Assembly (NCBI GenBank): GCA_041398965.1
Contig: JAWKTT010000006.1
Coordinates: 124,001 to 188,000, forward strand
Direction: 5' to 3'
DNA length: 64,000 bases
Source of the DNA: JAWKTT01 sp041398965
Lineage (GTDB): Bacteria > Planctomycetota > Planctomycetia > Planctomycetales > Planctomycetaceae
Shown in pieces: positions 29,447 to 38,012 of this stretch. A program made the translations under genes and the position numbers. The notes under the pieces are model-generated. The model was not told the DNA's origin. It searched no databases and saw only the letters and a program-made list of their open reading frames with translations. Numbering within the stretch: the first letter of the stretch is position 1; every line of letters starts with the position of its first letter.

Positions 29447-29580
29447 ACAGCCTGTTGAAAATCGTGGATCCGGCATTTCAGCCTGACATGGTGCGGCTTG
29501 ATGTCTCGGCAATTTAGCGTACGAGATGCTCTTGTTAGATTACAAAATCTGCCCCACGGTCGTTTTTCAACGGGCTGCTA
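29447..29580. repeat. MITE-like 134-bp element, copy B
   Basis: The ends are CAGCCTGTTGAAAATCG at the left and, reading the other strand from the right, TAGCAGCCCGTTGAAAAACG. Oriented this way it aligns with copy A at 711-845, sharing scattered internal blocks (GAGCA-CTC, GACATC, GCACC, TCAGG). It sits between two convergent genes and may serve as their terminator. Confidence 0.6.
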
Positions 29581-29589
29581 ATCTCGGAA

Positions 29590-30657
29590 TCAGGGTTTGA
29601 TCAGTGTGGGGTCGATGACGACGTGTTTCACTCGTTGGCGCTTCCAGGTGTAGGTGCAGTGGACCTTGCCGTCGGCAGTCTGAATGATCGCCGGGTAGCT
29701 GTACTCACCGGGGTCTGATTCCAGCGTGAGGACGTTTTTCCATTCGTTGCCATCGCCCGACACTGCAACGCCCAGCGGCGTGCGCCCCTTGGACACCGGA
29801 TTGTAGATCAACAGGTGTTGTCCATCTTTCAGGGTCAGGGCGTCGGTTCCGGAGTTTGGGTTGGGGAGGTCAGTCAGGGTCATTTCGTTCCATGACTTCC
29901 CGAGGTCAGGGGATGAAATCTGAAAGAGATGTCCCTGCCGAGTGCGTCCCAGAGCCATCAGCTTGTCTCCACCAAGAAACAGAATGGAGGGTTGGATCGA
30001 GGCGATCGCCTTGCCATCGTTGAGCGGACCGGTTCGCTCCCAGGTCAGCCCAAGGTCGCTGGTCCGTTCAAAGTGCAGTCGCCAGCCATCATTCTCCGTG
30101 CTTGATCCGCAGAGGATCGAACCGTCGGGGAGTTGGACCGGTTTGTTCTTGACGGGTCCGTCGATCCCTTCAGGCAACCGTCGCGGAGTTTCCCACGTGG
30201 CCCCTCCGTCGTTGCTCTTGGTCAGCATGCCCCACCAGGTACTGGGGGAGGGACCGACTTTGTAGAACAACAACAGCGGCCCCGCGTGCGGCTGAAACAG
30301 GACGGGGTTCCAACAGGGGTGCCTGTGTGTCGTTCCATCGACGCGGGTGTATTGCACGCCGCTGGCAACTTCCAGTGGCTTCGTCCATTGACCTTCGATC
30401 TGACGACTCACCCAGATGCCAACATGGGGATGCTTCTCATGCTCTCCACCAAACCACGCCGCGACAAGTCCTTGTTTTGTCTCGGCGATCGTCGACGCAT
30501 GACACTGCGGAAACGGAGCGGTCTCGTAGATGAACTCCGATAATACGACCGGAGATGGTACCGTCGCGGCATCATCAGCCGCACGAACCAGCGGCACGCC
30601 TCCTGTCGACGTCAAAAACATCACGAGTGAAAACAACCGGCACGACTGAAGCTTCAT
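29590..30657 (-). CDS. sialidase-like (BNR repeat) secreted protein
   Basis: 355 residues. The signal peptide ends LVRAADD. The rest is a six-bladed propeller of the sialidase superfamily, with Asp-box-like motifs SNDGGATWETP, TSDLGLTWERT and SSPDLGKSWNEM, and a starting block FPQCHASTIAE with AAWFGGEHEKHPHVGIWVSR typical of planctomycete exo-alpha-sialidase-like proteins. It may cleave sialic or related sugars in the periplasm; true activity is unproven. Confidence 0.85.
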   Translation of the reverse strand: MKLQSCRLFSLVMFLTSTGGVPLVRAADDAATVPSPVVLSEFIYETAPFPQCHASTIAETKQGLVAAWFGGEHEKHPHVGIWVSRQIEGQWTKPLEVASGVQYTRVDGTTHRHPCWNPVLFQPHAGPLLLFYKVGPSPSTWWGMLTKSNDGGATWETPRRLPEGIDGPVKNKPVQLPDGSILCGSSTENDGWRLHFERTSDLGLTWERTGPLNDGKAIASIQPSILFLGGDKLMALGRTRQGHLFQISSPDLGKSWNEMTLTDLPNPNSGTDALTLKDGQHLLIYNPVSKGRTPLGVAVSGDGNEWKNVLTLESDPGEYSYPAIIQTADGKVHCTYTWKRQRVKHVVIDPTLIKP

Positions 30658-30861
30658 CGTTCAACTTCCCTTTGGGAACTAAAGATCGAGAACGTGGTGA
30701 TGGTCAGGACTCAGGGGGACTCTCTCAGCGTCGGATCGAATGATCGGGAGATTCGGGATGCGTCGGGGAAACACAGGCTGCCGAACGACGGGCATCACGG
30801 AACGAACAACTTGCCAAAACGAACCGCCGCACGAAAGGAAGATGTTCCCGAAAAGAGGAAC

Positions 30862-31965
30862 TTAGGGGGTGGCCATGCGATGGGTCGGGATGGGGCGACC
30901 AGGGCGAAAACTTTGTGACTGGCGATGTTCAAAGCTTCCACCGAGGTCGGCGACCACTTCGTTCGCCACCTCGCGCACAAGTTGTTCGAGGACGACCGGA
31001 TCACAGGCAACACGGGCGTTGACGATGACATCGGCACTGTGGACCTTGCAGTTCGATGGGAGTGACAGCTCGACCGGAGTGGCCGAACTGATGAGATTTG
31101 CAACTCCAAAGAACCCTTCCCAAAGTCCGATGGCCTTCAGGTGAGCTGTCTCGGCCCCTTCGTCTTCTAGTCGAATTCGCAACCGATCGATGATCTGCAC
31201 TAACAGGTTGTCGAGCGAAATGTCGACATCCGATTGCAGGGTCATGCTGGCGTTGAGCCAACCGAGTTCGGCTTCACCTTCGGCATAGATGTCATAGTCG
31301 ATGTTGAGCACCTTTCTTCCGAAGTCTCCCCGCTGTTGCAAGAGTTCCTGTAGCTCGGCGAACCCTGCTCCGGTACGAGCCGAGATGCGCAGAACCGGAG
31401 TGTTGGGATAGTGTTCTCGAAGCAACGAGGTGATCTCTTCGATTTCGGATGGCGACAGTTCGTCGATCCGGTTGATGAGGATGGCGTCGGCCTCTTCGAG
31501 TTGTTTCGTGAGAATGTATGCCGCCTTTGGAGAGAACCCCCCGCCCGACTCGTTGCGCAGGATGCGAGTCCCGTGACTCGGCTTCAGGATGACGGCATAG
31601 GGGGCGATGTCAAACTCGGCATCAAAAAGTTGTTTGATGGGCTGAATGACGGTGGCCACGAGGTCGGTGCAACTGCCCACCGGCTCGGCGAGGATGACGT
31701 CCGGACGTTCACCAACCGAGAGTCGTTCCATCGTGGAGATGAGTTCATCGAAATGGCAACAGAAGCAGGCCCCAGCCACTTCACCAACATCGAATCCTTG
31801 GGATCTTAACGTATGGGTGTCAACCAGGTCGGTTGCTTGATCGTTTGTGACGATGCCGACCTTTTTCCCTTGGGCTGTCAGCTCGGCTGCAAGACGTCCG
31901 AGGGTGGTGGTCTTACCTGCTCCGAGAAATCCGCCGATCATGAGGAACTGAATGCGATGAGACAT
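30862..31965 (-). CDS. CobW/COG0523 metal-chaperone GTPase
   Basis: 367 residues from ATG 31965; the long upstream extension of the frame is unlike the family. P-loop GGFLGAGKTTTL, the metal motif CFCC in GACFCCHF (a CxCC type), and SKxD-like INRID are all present. These G3E GTPases deliver zinc, cobalt or nickel to target enzymes. The C-terminal domain lacks a His-rich tract. The target is not apparent from neighbours. A divergent intergenic region upstream contains an ATGTTATA half-site (see findings). Confidence 0.88.
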   Translation of the reverse strand: MSHRIQFLMIGGFLGAGKTTTLGRLAAELTAQGKKVGIVTNDQATDLVDTHTLRSQGFDVGEVAGACFCCHFDELISTMERLSVGERPDVILAEPVGSCTDLVATVIQPIKQLFDAEFDIAPYAVILKPSHGTRILRNESGGGFSPKAAYILTKQLEEADAILINRIDELSPSEIEEITSLLREHYPNTPVLRISARTGAGFAELQELLQQRGDFGRKVLNIDYDIYAEGEAELGWLNASMTLQSDVDISLDNLLVQIIDRLRIRLEDEGAETAHLKAIGLWEGFFGVANLISSATPVELSLPSNCKVHSADVIVNARVACDPVVLEQLVREVANEVVADLGGSFEHRQSQSFRPGRPIPTHRMATP

Positions 31966-32583
31966 GGTGGGAGAAGCCTGTGAGAGCGTGAATGTTGAGA
32001 TGGAATCGGGGCCGCTTGTGGGGGATGCCAAGGGTCTCTTTATAACATTGATGTGGTCGTTTGTCGCGAGACGGGGCATTCTCGGACTGGCTATGCTGTA
32101 CGCCAGTTTTACCGGAGAATCGCGGGAACATTCCTGTGTGGGGGTAAGAACCGAAGAGGTCACCGCTTCGCGAAAGTGAGGTTTGGTTAGCGATTTGAGT
32201 CTGTCATTTGGGATAAGTGGGCGACATTTTGAAGAAATCGTGGCGGGGGAATGCGATTCGTGGGAATATCTGCGGTTCGTGGGGTCTCTATCATCGTGAG
32301 AGACAATCCCCGGGAAGTCAGGCTGGTTGTTGGGGGAAACTAGGCGAACAATCGGAACTTCGCGGCTGATTTTCGCGTCGTAACGATGACGATTGGTCGC
32401 TGAGGGTTGAATCGCCCCCCAAGAATGCGTAGAACTGAGGCTTCGCCCCACTTGTTGGGGCGTTTCCGGTCGCCTGCTGGGGCCTTCTCTCTTGGCGTGC
32501 TGTCATCCCTGTGTGCAGCCTGCCAGACGAAACACTTTCACTGTCAACATCCCGGACTGTTCCATAGACAAAGGACTCGAACC
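31966..32583. other. 618-bp divergent intergenic region
   Basis: It lies between the CobW gene and the repeat lipoprotein. It contains a small GC-rich hairpin at 32444-32462 (CGCCCCA/TGGGGCG) followed by TTT, and an AT-rich patch near 32036-32052. No gene is supported by composition or start signals. Confidence 0.45.
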
Positions 32584-32958
32584 ATGAAGACCACGAATTT
32601 CCTGAAGAACCTCGCAACCGTCAGCTGTTTGGCCAGTGCGGCCCTTTTTGCCGCTGGCTGCCCAGAAGCTCCAAAGGTGGAGACTCCGCCAGCAACGACT
32701 CCTGGCGATGAGCATAAGGAACATGCTGATGGGGATCACGATCACGATGCCAAGCCAGCCGAAGGTGACGCTAAACCAGCCGAAGGTGATGCTAAGCCAG
32801 CCGAAGGTGACGCTAAGCCAGCCGAAGGTGACGCTAAGCCAGCCGAAGGTGATGCTAAGCCAGCCGAAGGGGACGCCAAGCCAGCCGAAGTCAGCAAGCC
32901 AAAGCCCAAGACGGAAGCTGGTTCCGTCGCCACTCCGTTTGGCGAAGGCGACCTCTAA
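32584..32958 (+). CDS. lipoprotein with seven DAKPAEG repeats
   Basis: 124 residues from ATG 32584. The signal sequence ends in lipobox FAAGC, so the protein should be lipid-anchored. A short His/Asp/Glu region (HKEHADGDHDHD) precedes seven tandem copies of a seven-residue unit (DAKPAEG, last one ending AEV), then a Lys-rich tail. This is a low-complexity linker and not an enzyme; binding of cations is possible. An intrinsic terminator follows at 33067, so it is a single-gene unit. Confidence 0.78.
   Translation: MKTTNFLKNLATVSCLASAALFAAGCPEAPKVETPPATTPGDEHKEHADGDHDHDAKPAEGDAKPAEGDAKPAEGDAKPAEGDAKPAEGDAKPAEGDAKPAEVSKPKPKTEAGSVATPFGEGDL
32746..32892 (+). repeat. 21-bp tandem repeat, seven units
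   Basis: Seven head-to-tail units of GATGCTAAGCCAGCCGAAGG-type sequence (21 bases each) encode the DAKPAEG repeats. Units differ mainly at third codon positions (GAT/GAC, AAG/AAA). Copy number is likely to vary between strains. Confidence 0.9.
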
Positions 32959-33066
32959 GCGAGTCCTTGACGCGGGCAGCATTGAGGGCGATTTCACTTT
33001 CGATTTCTGCGTCCCTCTTTAGGCCAACTCAAGGGGTTTCCTCACGGACTCTCCGACGAAATCAAC

Positions 33067-33112
33067 AGGACTCCCGAACTCTGCCAGCAGGGTCCGGGAG
33101 TCCTTTCGTTTC
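33067..33112 (+). terminator. intrinsic terminator of the repeat lipoprotein
   Basis: AGGACTCCCG at 33067-33076 pairs with CGGGAGTCCT at 33095-33104 and is followed by TTTCGTTTCC. Confidence 0.8.
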
Positions 33113-33254
33113 CTCAGTCGGTTCAGTTCGTTGCAAACTCCAGAATCCTCAAGAGCGACGCAGCGCAACCCGTCGGGCGGCGCGATTGAAGCGGCTGTAA
33201 CTTGTTTTCTCGATCAGGACTTTCGACAAACTCGTCACGACGGAGGGGCTCGCC

Positions 33255-33761
33255 ATGAACAAGCTGGAGTGGTACGAACCGGCTCGCTTTAAGCGAGCGC
33301 TGAGTTACTCACAGGGTGAGCGGGTCAATATCAGGTTCGCGGTGATGTTCACAGTCGGGGTTGCGGCGGTCATCATCGCGGCAACTCACTGGCATCAAAA
33401 GCCGGTCGGCGGGAGTTGGCTTTTGACTTATCTGGTCTCGCTTTCGCCAGGGCTGGTCCTCTTTGGTGTCATACCTCTGATCGAACGCTGCTCGACGAAC
33501 CGCATCGTGCTGAGTGACAAAGGGCTGACCCGCAGCATCGTCCGAGGGGGCGGGCTGCAGCTTTATCATTGGCCTTGGGACGACATTGCCAAAGGAGAAG
33601 TCGGCAGCGTCATTCTCGACGAAATCGAATTCCCGGCCCTCCTGATCGAGACGACCGCAGGAGAGATCATTCCGGTTGCCATCACGCAACTCACTGATCG
33701 CAATCAACTGCGTCAACTCTTCGCCTCACACGAGACCCCACTCGCCGAGACGGACCGCTGA
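33255..33761 (+). CDS. membrane protein of unknown function
   Basis: 168 residues from ATG 33255, with GGAGGGG eight bases upstream. Two membrane helices (about residues 27-45 and 55-75) are followed by a soluble beta-rich domain containing LSDKGLTRSIVRGGG and YHWPWDDIAKGEVG, similar to the PH-like domains of other small bacterial membrane proteins. No function can be given. Its last 49 bases overlap tail-to-tail with the opposite-strand membrane protein gene. Confidence 0.7.
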   Translation: MNKLEWYEPARFKRALSYSQGERVNIRFAVMFTVGVAAVIIAATHWHQKPVGGSWLLTYLVSLSPGLVLFGVIPLIERCSTNRIVLSDKGLTRSIVRGGGLQLYHWPWDDIAKGEVGSVILDEIEFPALLIETTAGEIIPVAITQLTDRNQLRQLFASHETPLAETDR

Positions 33762-35209
33762 CCCCATTGGCGAAAAAAGTAACGAGACACCGGCACCATG
33801 ACAGCCGCCGGAAATAGCGACATTGCCCCGGTCATATACCGTGCGCTGGCTGGTTCGACCAAGATGACGAGCATCAGTTTGGCCGACGCGAATCCGATCG
33901 CGGTCCAGAACAGGAGGTGGATTTCCTGATGGTGGCGTTGGGCCGTGTCGCGAGGATGCCCGAGTCGATCAGCAGCCTCTTGTCGTGTGGTGGCGAAAAG
34001 TGTTTGCCATTCTTCGAGTGAGGAAAATCCTTGGGCGGGCATTTCGGATGAGATGGCACCTTCTGGTTTGGACCGTTTGACGAGTGCGTGGAAGTGGGTC
34101 AAAAGTGCTAACAACATCGCAAGGGCGACTCCTCTGTCCGGGACCGTGAGATGCATCATATTGAGCAGGCCATGGACGGTGTCGGACTTGAGCCAGCGAG
34201 CGTACTGCCACGGACGACGTTTGAGAATCTCGAAGGAGAGTCGACCGAGGTCTCGATTGATTCGAGGTGTGTCGTTGTCGTAAACATCCTTTGCCGCAGG
34301 GACGGCACATTGCCAGACGGTCGGGTTGAACATTAGCTCCATCGTGAGGAAGTCGGTCGGAGGTTGCATTCCGGGGTATTCGCGGCGTCGCTTCACGATG
34401 GCTTTCCCGAGTGCTTGCAGGTCTTCGGGCAGGTCGGCAACCAGTTCGTCATCAAGATACTGTCCCGCGATGCCGACGATGTTGTAGCCGCCGAAAGAGA
34501 CGAGTCCGAAGTGTCCCACGACCGCCCAGCGGAGTCCGCAATAGGCGAGGAACGGAACGACACTTAATAAGGCATATCGGCTGACCCGTCGCCATTGGTC
34601 GGACCAACTCGACTCGGGGCGCAAGAGAAATCGATCATGAACCAGGCAGAGGACAGGCCATAACGGGATCAGGAACAGGTAGGCCGGTCGCACGAGATAG
34701 GTTGCTAACGTCAAGAGGGCCAGTCCGTACCAAGGGGTGCTGCCAGGTCGACGGGACGTCGTCGCGAGATAGCAGGCAACGCACATAATCGACAGGCTGA
34801 CAGCGAGCGAGTCGGCGGCAATGGTCGTCCCGATTTCGTGTCGCCCAGCCCGTCCGAGCATCAGGGCGACGGCGCACCATGCTGCGATTTCGCGTCCATA
34901 ACCGGCCCGCATCATCCCCCACCACATGCTCCAAGCCGCAAGAATCAGTGTAGCAGAATGTGCGATTGGGACAGATTTCAAGGCATCGCCGCCTGCGGGT
35001 GTGATCCACTGACAGAAAGCAAGAAACGCCGGATAGGCCGGTGTTCGAATTTGAGACAGCGCCTCTTTCAAGGAGCCCCATTGGAAGTCCAGATAGCTGG
35101 TGGAATCAGGGCACAACAACGGTTCGTGTTGGCCGAGAAAAAACAATCCCAGGGTGCCGACCGATGCCAGCATCAGCCAGAAAACAGGATGCGTAAGAGT
35201 ACGGTTCAT
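33713..35209 (-). CDS. multi-pass membrane protein, glycosyltransferase-like
   Basis: 498 residues from ATG 35209, which overlaps the asparagine synthase stop as ATGA. About ten membrane helices are seen. Early in the protein is the segment LLCPDSTSYLDFQWGSLKEA, in which the Asp after a loop and the DSxxY pattern fit GT-C-type glycosyltransferases and related mannosyltransferase-like proteins. It is the last gene of an operon with a family-2 glycosyltransferase, methyltransferase and AsnB-type enzyme, which supports a role in surface glycan assembly. Confidence 0.7.
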   Translation of the reverse strand: MNRTLTHPVFWLMLASVGTLGLFFLGQHEPLLCPDSTSYLDFQWGSLKEALSQIRTPAYPAFLAFCQWITPAGGDALKSVPIAHSATLILAAWSMWWGMMRAGYGREIAAWCAVALMLGRAGRHEIGTTIAADSLAVSLSIMCVACYLATTSRRPGSTPWYGLALLTLATYLVRPAYLFLIPLWPVLCLVHDRFLLRPESSWSDQWRRVSRYALLSVVPFLAYCGLRWAVVGHFGLVSFGGYNIVGIAGQYLDDELVADLPEDLQALGKAIVKRRREYPGMQPPTDFLTMELMFNPTVWQCAVPAAKDVYDNDTPRINRDLGRLSFEILKRRPWQYARWLKSDTVHGLLNMMHLTVPDRGVALAMLLALLTHFHALVKRSKPEGAISSEMPAQGFSSLEEWQTLFATTRQEAADRLGHPRDTAQRHHQEIHLLFWTAIGFASAKLMLVILVEPASARYMTGAMSLFPAAVMVPVSRYFFRQWGQRSVSASGVSCEAKS

Positions 35210-37197
35210 CGGCGAAGTGTCCGGGTTGTCAGATGATGCACGATGGTCGGTGAGAAGGGAGACTGTACACATTGCGGCAACTGCTCTCCAGAAATCCACG
35301 TTCGCCACCAAAGGGAAAACATTAAGAGGGCGAAAAGTGGATAAGCATCGTCCGGACGTCCCGACCGCATCCGAGACAGCATTTCGTCGACCGTTTTCCA
35401 TCGCAACAGGCCGGTCTGCTCGACGAACTCTTCGGTGATGAACTGTTCGAGCAAAGGACGCCAGACTCCCTGCATCCAGCGTTCGATGGGGGCCAGGAAT
35501 CCTTCTTTCTTGCGATGCACCAAGTCGGCGGGCAAGTCTCGCAAAAGCAGCGATCGTAAGGGAAGCTTCCCTCGACCACCTCCCCGGCGCTCGGCCACGG
35601 GCATCGACAGGCAGACTTCGATCACTTCTTGGTCGAGAAAGGGGACTCGTACTTCCAATCCGTGGGCCATGCTCATCCGGTCGACTTTAACCAGCATGTC
35701 GTTGGGGAGATGAAACGCCATATCGACATGCAGTTGTTGTTCTAACGGCGTCAACCAGTTCGGTGTCCCGGCGAGGTTTCCGGCGTATTGGCCGATCGGG
35801 TCGCCATCAGCGAGTTCGAGGAAGGTCTCTGAATAGAGTCGTTGACGCAGATCGGGAAAAACGTAACGCCGCCAACTGCAGTGATCCCGCAGTGTCGGCT
35901 CTTCGGCCCCCTTGACAAATCGCCGCAACAGACTGACTGCTCCGTACTTCTTCCCTGAGACGGGCAAAGAGTTGGCGAGTGGGGCAATAACGTTTCGACG
36001 CAGGAAGCCCGGCAAGAGTCGATACCTCGGCCCCCATTGACTCGCTGTGTAGGTACTGTATCCCCCCATGAGTTCATCCGCCCCGTCTCCTGACAAAGCG
36101 ACTGTTACATGGCGACGGACCTGCTGCGACAACAGGAAGAACGGAATTGTCGAGTTGTCTGCCAACGGGTCTTCGGCATGAGCCACCACGCTCCAAAGCA
36201 ACTGGGCGACATCAGCCGAAACTTTGTCGGCATGATGCTTCGTATTGTATCGTGCAGCAACCCTCGACGCATGAGGCGATTCGTCAAAGCTTCCATCGTC
36301 AAAACCCATCGTAAAAGTCTCGATGTTGGCCGCCTCACTTCGCCGCATGGAGCGAACGACTGCGGACGAATCAAGGCCGCCACTGAGGAGCGCTCCCAGA
36401 GGGACATCGCTGATCATTTGTCGTTTCACGGCCCCGTCCAATGCCACTTCAAGTCGATCAACACACTCGGCTGCCGACCATTTCGTTGGACGTTCGGGGT
36501 AAGGCCACCTGGCCCAGCGGACTTGTTCCACTCCGCTTTGTGAAACGATCAACGACTCTCCGGGGAGCAGCTGTCGGATTCCCTCAAATCCCGTGAGTGG
36601 GGCCGCGACGTACCCAAAGGTGAAGTACGAATCGAGCCCATGCGGATCGGGACGGCGTGGGACGTTGGGGTCAGCGAGAATCGCCTTCACTTCCGACCCG
36701 AACCACAGACTCGATCCCTCATCGCGATAGAACAGAGGCTTGATCCCCACCTGATCTCGCACCAGCCAAAGCCGATCGAGTTCACGGTCCCAAAGTGCAA
36801 AGGCGAACATCCCATTCAGGCGAGAGACGACGTCATAGCCCCACTCGCGATATCCCGCCAGTATGACTTCCGTGTCTGTCTGAGATCGAAACTGATGCCC
36901 CGCTCGTGCAAGTTCGGTTTGGAGTTCTCGGAAGTTGTAGATCTCTCCGTTGAACACAATCCAACAGCGCTGTTCGGCATCGGCCATCGGCTGATGACCA
37001 TCGGCTGAGAGATCGAGAATGGAGAGTCGACGATGCCCGAGCAGCACTCCTGGCGCTACGAGAAGTCCCCCGTCATCAGGACCACGATGCACGAGCGAAT
37101 CGACCATCGCCCTTCCGATTTGAACATCGGGAAGCACGTCTCCAGCAACCGTTCCCGAGGTCTGCCGGTAGTCAAATCGGCCTACGATTCCGCACAT
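35206..37197 (-). CDS. asnB: asparagine synthase (glutamine-hydrolysing)
   Basis: 663 residues from ATG 37197, chosen because the glutaminase domain must begin with Cys2 (MCGIVGRF). N-terminal class-II amidotransferase blocks include SLVHRGPDDGG and FNGEIYNFRELQ; the synthetase domain has the PP-loop LLSGGLDSSAVV and DELMGGYSTY. It would make asparagine, or an amide on another substrate, from glutamine and ATP. AsnB-type genes in sugar clusters often modify glycans or peptides. The start overlaps the methyltransferase gene by 16 bases. Confidence 0.93.
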   Translation of the reverse strand: MCGIVGRFDYRQTSGTVAGDVLPDVQIGRAMVDSLVHRGPDDGGLLVAPGVLLGHRRLSILDLSADGHQPMADAEQRCWIVFNGEIYNFRELQTELARAGHQFRSQTDTEVILAGYREWGYDVVSRLNGMFAFALWDRELDRLWLVRDQVGIKPLFYRDEGSSLWFGSEVKAILADPNVPRRPDPHGLDSYFTFGYVAAPLTGFEGIRQLLPGESLIVSQSGVEQVRWARWPYPERPTKWSAAECVDRLEVALDGAVKRQMISDVPLGALLSGGLDSSAVVRSMRRSEAANIETFTMGFDDGSFDESPHASRVAARYNTKHHADKVSADVAQLLWSVVAHAEDPLADNSTIPFFLLSQQVRRHVTVALSGDGADELMGGYSTYTASQWGPRYRLLPGFLRRNVIAPLANSLPVSGKKYGAVSLLRRFVKGAEEPTLRDHCSWRRYVFPDLRQRLYSETFLELADGDPIGQYAGNLAGTPNWLTPLEQQLHVDMAFHLPNDMLVKVDRMSMAHGLEVRVPFLDQEVIEVCLSMPVAERRGGGRGKLPLRSLLLRDLPADLVHRKKEGFLAPIERWMQGVWRPLLEQFITEEFVEQTGLLRWKTVDEMLSRMRSGRPDDAYPLFALLMFSLWWRTWISGEQLPQCVQSPFSPTIVHHLTTRTLRR

Positions 37198-38012
37198 GCC
37201 CCCGACACCCTCCATTGGCTGTTGATTGGCGACCCTGAATCGCAACGTCCGTCGGCTAATCGTGGTGTTCGGGCAATTGCTACGACGGAAAGGCCTGCCA
37301 GCCAACCGCAGAAAGGGTCGGTCATCGCGGCAATGCGAGGGAGCCAGCGGTCAGCTCCCGACATCTGTCGATTGACCGACTCATCCTTCAACCCCGCTTC
37401 GGTTCGCCAGCGATTGTGATACCACCATCCCATCGCCCCCAACAGGTTGATATAACGGATTCGATCGACGTGCCATCCCGCCTGCTCGAACGCCCCTCGC
37501 AACGAACGGCGAGTGTATCGCCGAAAGTGTCCCGCCTCGGCATCCATGCGGCCATACAACCCCGGATGAGCCGGGACGACAATTCCCATCGTCGCTCCCG
37601 GAGCGACCGATTCTTTGAGCCAGCGCAAGGCCGAGATGTCATCTTCGATATGTTCCAACACATTTAAGCAGATGAGCGAATCGGCTTGGAATGAATACTG
37701 TGCCCGCACGCTCGCTTCGTCAGTCAGGTCGACACGCTCTGTTGTCACCAGAGAATCGTCCTGAAATCGTTCGCGAACAGCCGTTAAGCACTCGGCGTCG
37801 ATGTCTGTTGCCAACACATGGGCGCCGGTCTCGCGCAGCCAGCGTGTGTAGGTTCCATGACCGATTCCAATCTCCCAGACCCTTGTTCCCACTGCGGCTT
37901 GAACGCAGCGAAAGAGATACCACGGATACGCCTGCATCTTCGCCATCGCCGGACTCATCGTGCTGTGGCCGGTCGGCAATGGAAGTTCGGAAGATTCCTC
38001 AGGACGACGCAT
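37182..38012 (-). CDS. class I SAM-dependent methyltransferase
   Basis: 276 residues from ATG 38012. Motif I WEIGIGHGTYTRWL, acidic residue in LATDIDAECL, and LICLNVLEHIEDD are all standard for Rossmann methyltransferases of the UbiE/ SAM type, often seen in polysaccharide clusters. The later block GHFRRYTRRSLRGAFEQAGW also fits sugar- or lipid-acting members. It overlaps the glycosyltransferase end by 14 bases and asnB by 16, showing tight coupling. Confidence 0.85.
   Translation of the reverse strand: MRRPEESSELPLPTGHSTMSPAMAKMQAYPWYLFRCVQAAVGTRVWEIGIGHGTYTRWLRETGAHVLATDIDAECLTAVRERFQDDSLVTTERVDLTDEASVRAQYSFQADSLICLNVLEHIEDDISALRWLKESVAPGATMGIVVPAHPGLYGRMDAEAGHFRRYTRRSLRGAFEQAGWHVDRIRYINLLGAMGWWYHNRWRTEAGLKDESVNRQMSGADRWLPRIAAMTDPFCGWLAGLSVVAIARTPRLADGRCDSGSPINSQWRVSGACAES

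Noticed and set aside
31966..32451. N-terminal extension of the CobW frame
   Set aside because: The extra residues have no family similarity, and the ATG at 31965 starts directly before the P-loop as in other CobW proteins.
32746..32892. CRISPR-like direct repeats
   Set aside because: The units are contiguous, in frame, and have no spacers, so they are a coding minisatellite.
32503..32997. Repetitive frames opposite the DAKPAEG lipoprotein
   Set aside because: The repeats are just the tandem DNA read in other frames; only the plus-strand frame has a signal peptide and lipobox.
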